Source of the DNA: Undibacterium paludis
GTDB taxonomy: Bacteria; Pseudomonadota; Gammaproteobacteria; Burkholderiales; Burkholderiaceae_D
Direction of reading: 5' to 3'
Assembly (NCBI RefSeq): GCF_022568815.1
Contig: NZ_JAKZHX010000025.1
Coordinates: 1 to 42,586, forward strand
DNA length: 42,586 bases
Position 1 is the first letter of the stretch. More notes on this DNA, generated by a model. It was not told the origin of the DNA. It saw nothing but the letters and a program-made list of their open reading frames with translations, and did no database searches. The stretch itself is not shown here.

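Overview
The window holds two very different parts. Bases 1–3.7 kb are a patchwork of broken mobile-element and phage genes around one intact gene for a CBS–HEPN protein. Bases 4073–42586 are one uninterrupted forward reading frame of at least 12,838 codons that runs off the right edge. No rRNA, tRNA or CRISPR array was seen. Base composition is near 50 % G+C. The phage-antirepressor and IS21-type relics, together with the style of the giant protein, suggest a betaproteobacterium (Burkholderiales, perhaps Oxalobacteraceae such as Undibacterium). That assignment is inference only.

Left part. A tyrosine-recombinase C-terminus (minus) is fused to the tail of a phage-type regulator (plus). Next comes a 555-bp IS21-type relic with TG…CA ends, carrying an istA fragment with an in-frame stop. 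An intact minus-strand gene (1257–2375) encodes two CBS domains plus a HEPN domain with an RxxxxH motif, which makes it a plausible RNase or defence-type protein. Upstream of it lie a 58-codon gene that starts in a nine-base C tract and a phage antirepressor gene that is both truncated and frameshifted. The 3' end of an istB gene and a strong rho-independent terminator (3751–3791) close this part.

Right part: the giant protein. ATG 4073 is fixed by an in-frame TAG three codons upstream. In order it contains: YD/RHS-like repeats; about two dozen PPC-like beta-sandwich repeats; 17 CARDB-like repeats; a mixed beta region with a beta-propeller; putative-Ig (He_PIG/cadherin-like) repeats; a second RHS-like segment; a dockerin-type calcium-binding pair; Big_2-like domains; a zinc-protease-like domain that has lost its metal ligands; a second propeller; a helical pre-toxin segment; a Hint autoprocessing domain; an AT-rich nuclease-like toxin candidate; an intact metzincin-like protease domain (HExxHxxGxxD); Tandem-95 repeats with an exact 279-bp period; and choice-of-anchor-A domains, the second cut by the window edge.

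Working model (inference). The protein is an exported, calcium-binding, cysteine-poor surface or secreted giant. It carries its toxin cassette internally rather than at the C-terminus, between a dead and a live copy of the same protease domain. The Hint domain or the protease could free the toxin part. No immunity gene, secretion apparatus or end of the gene lies in the window.
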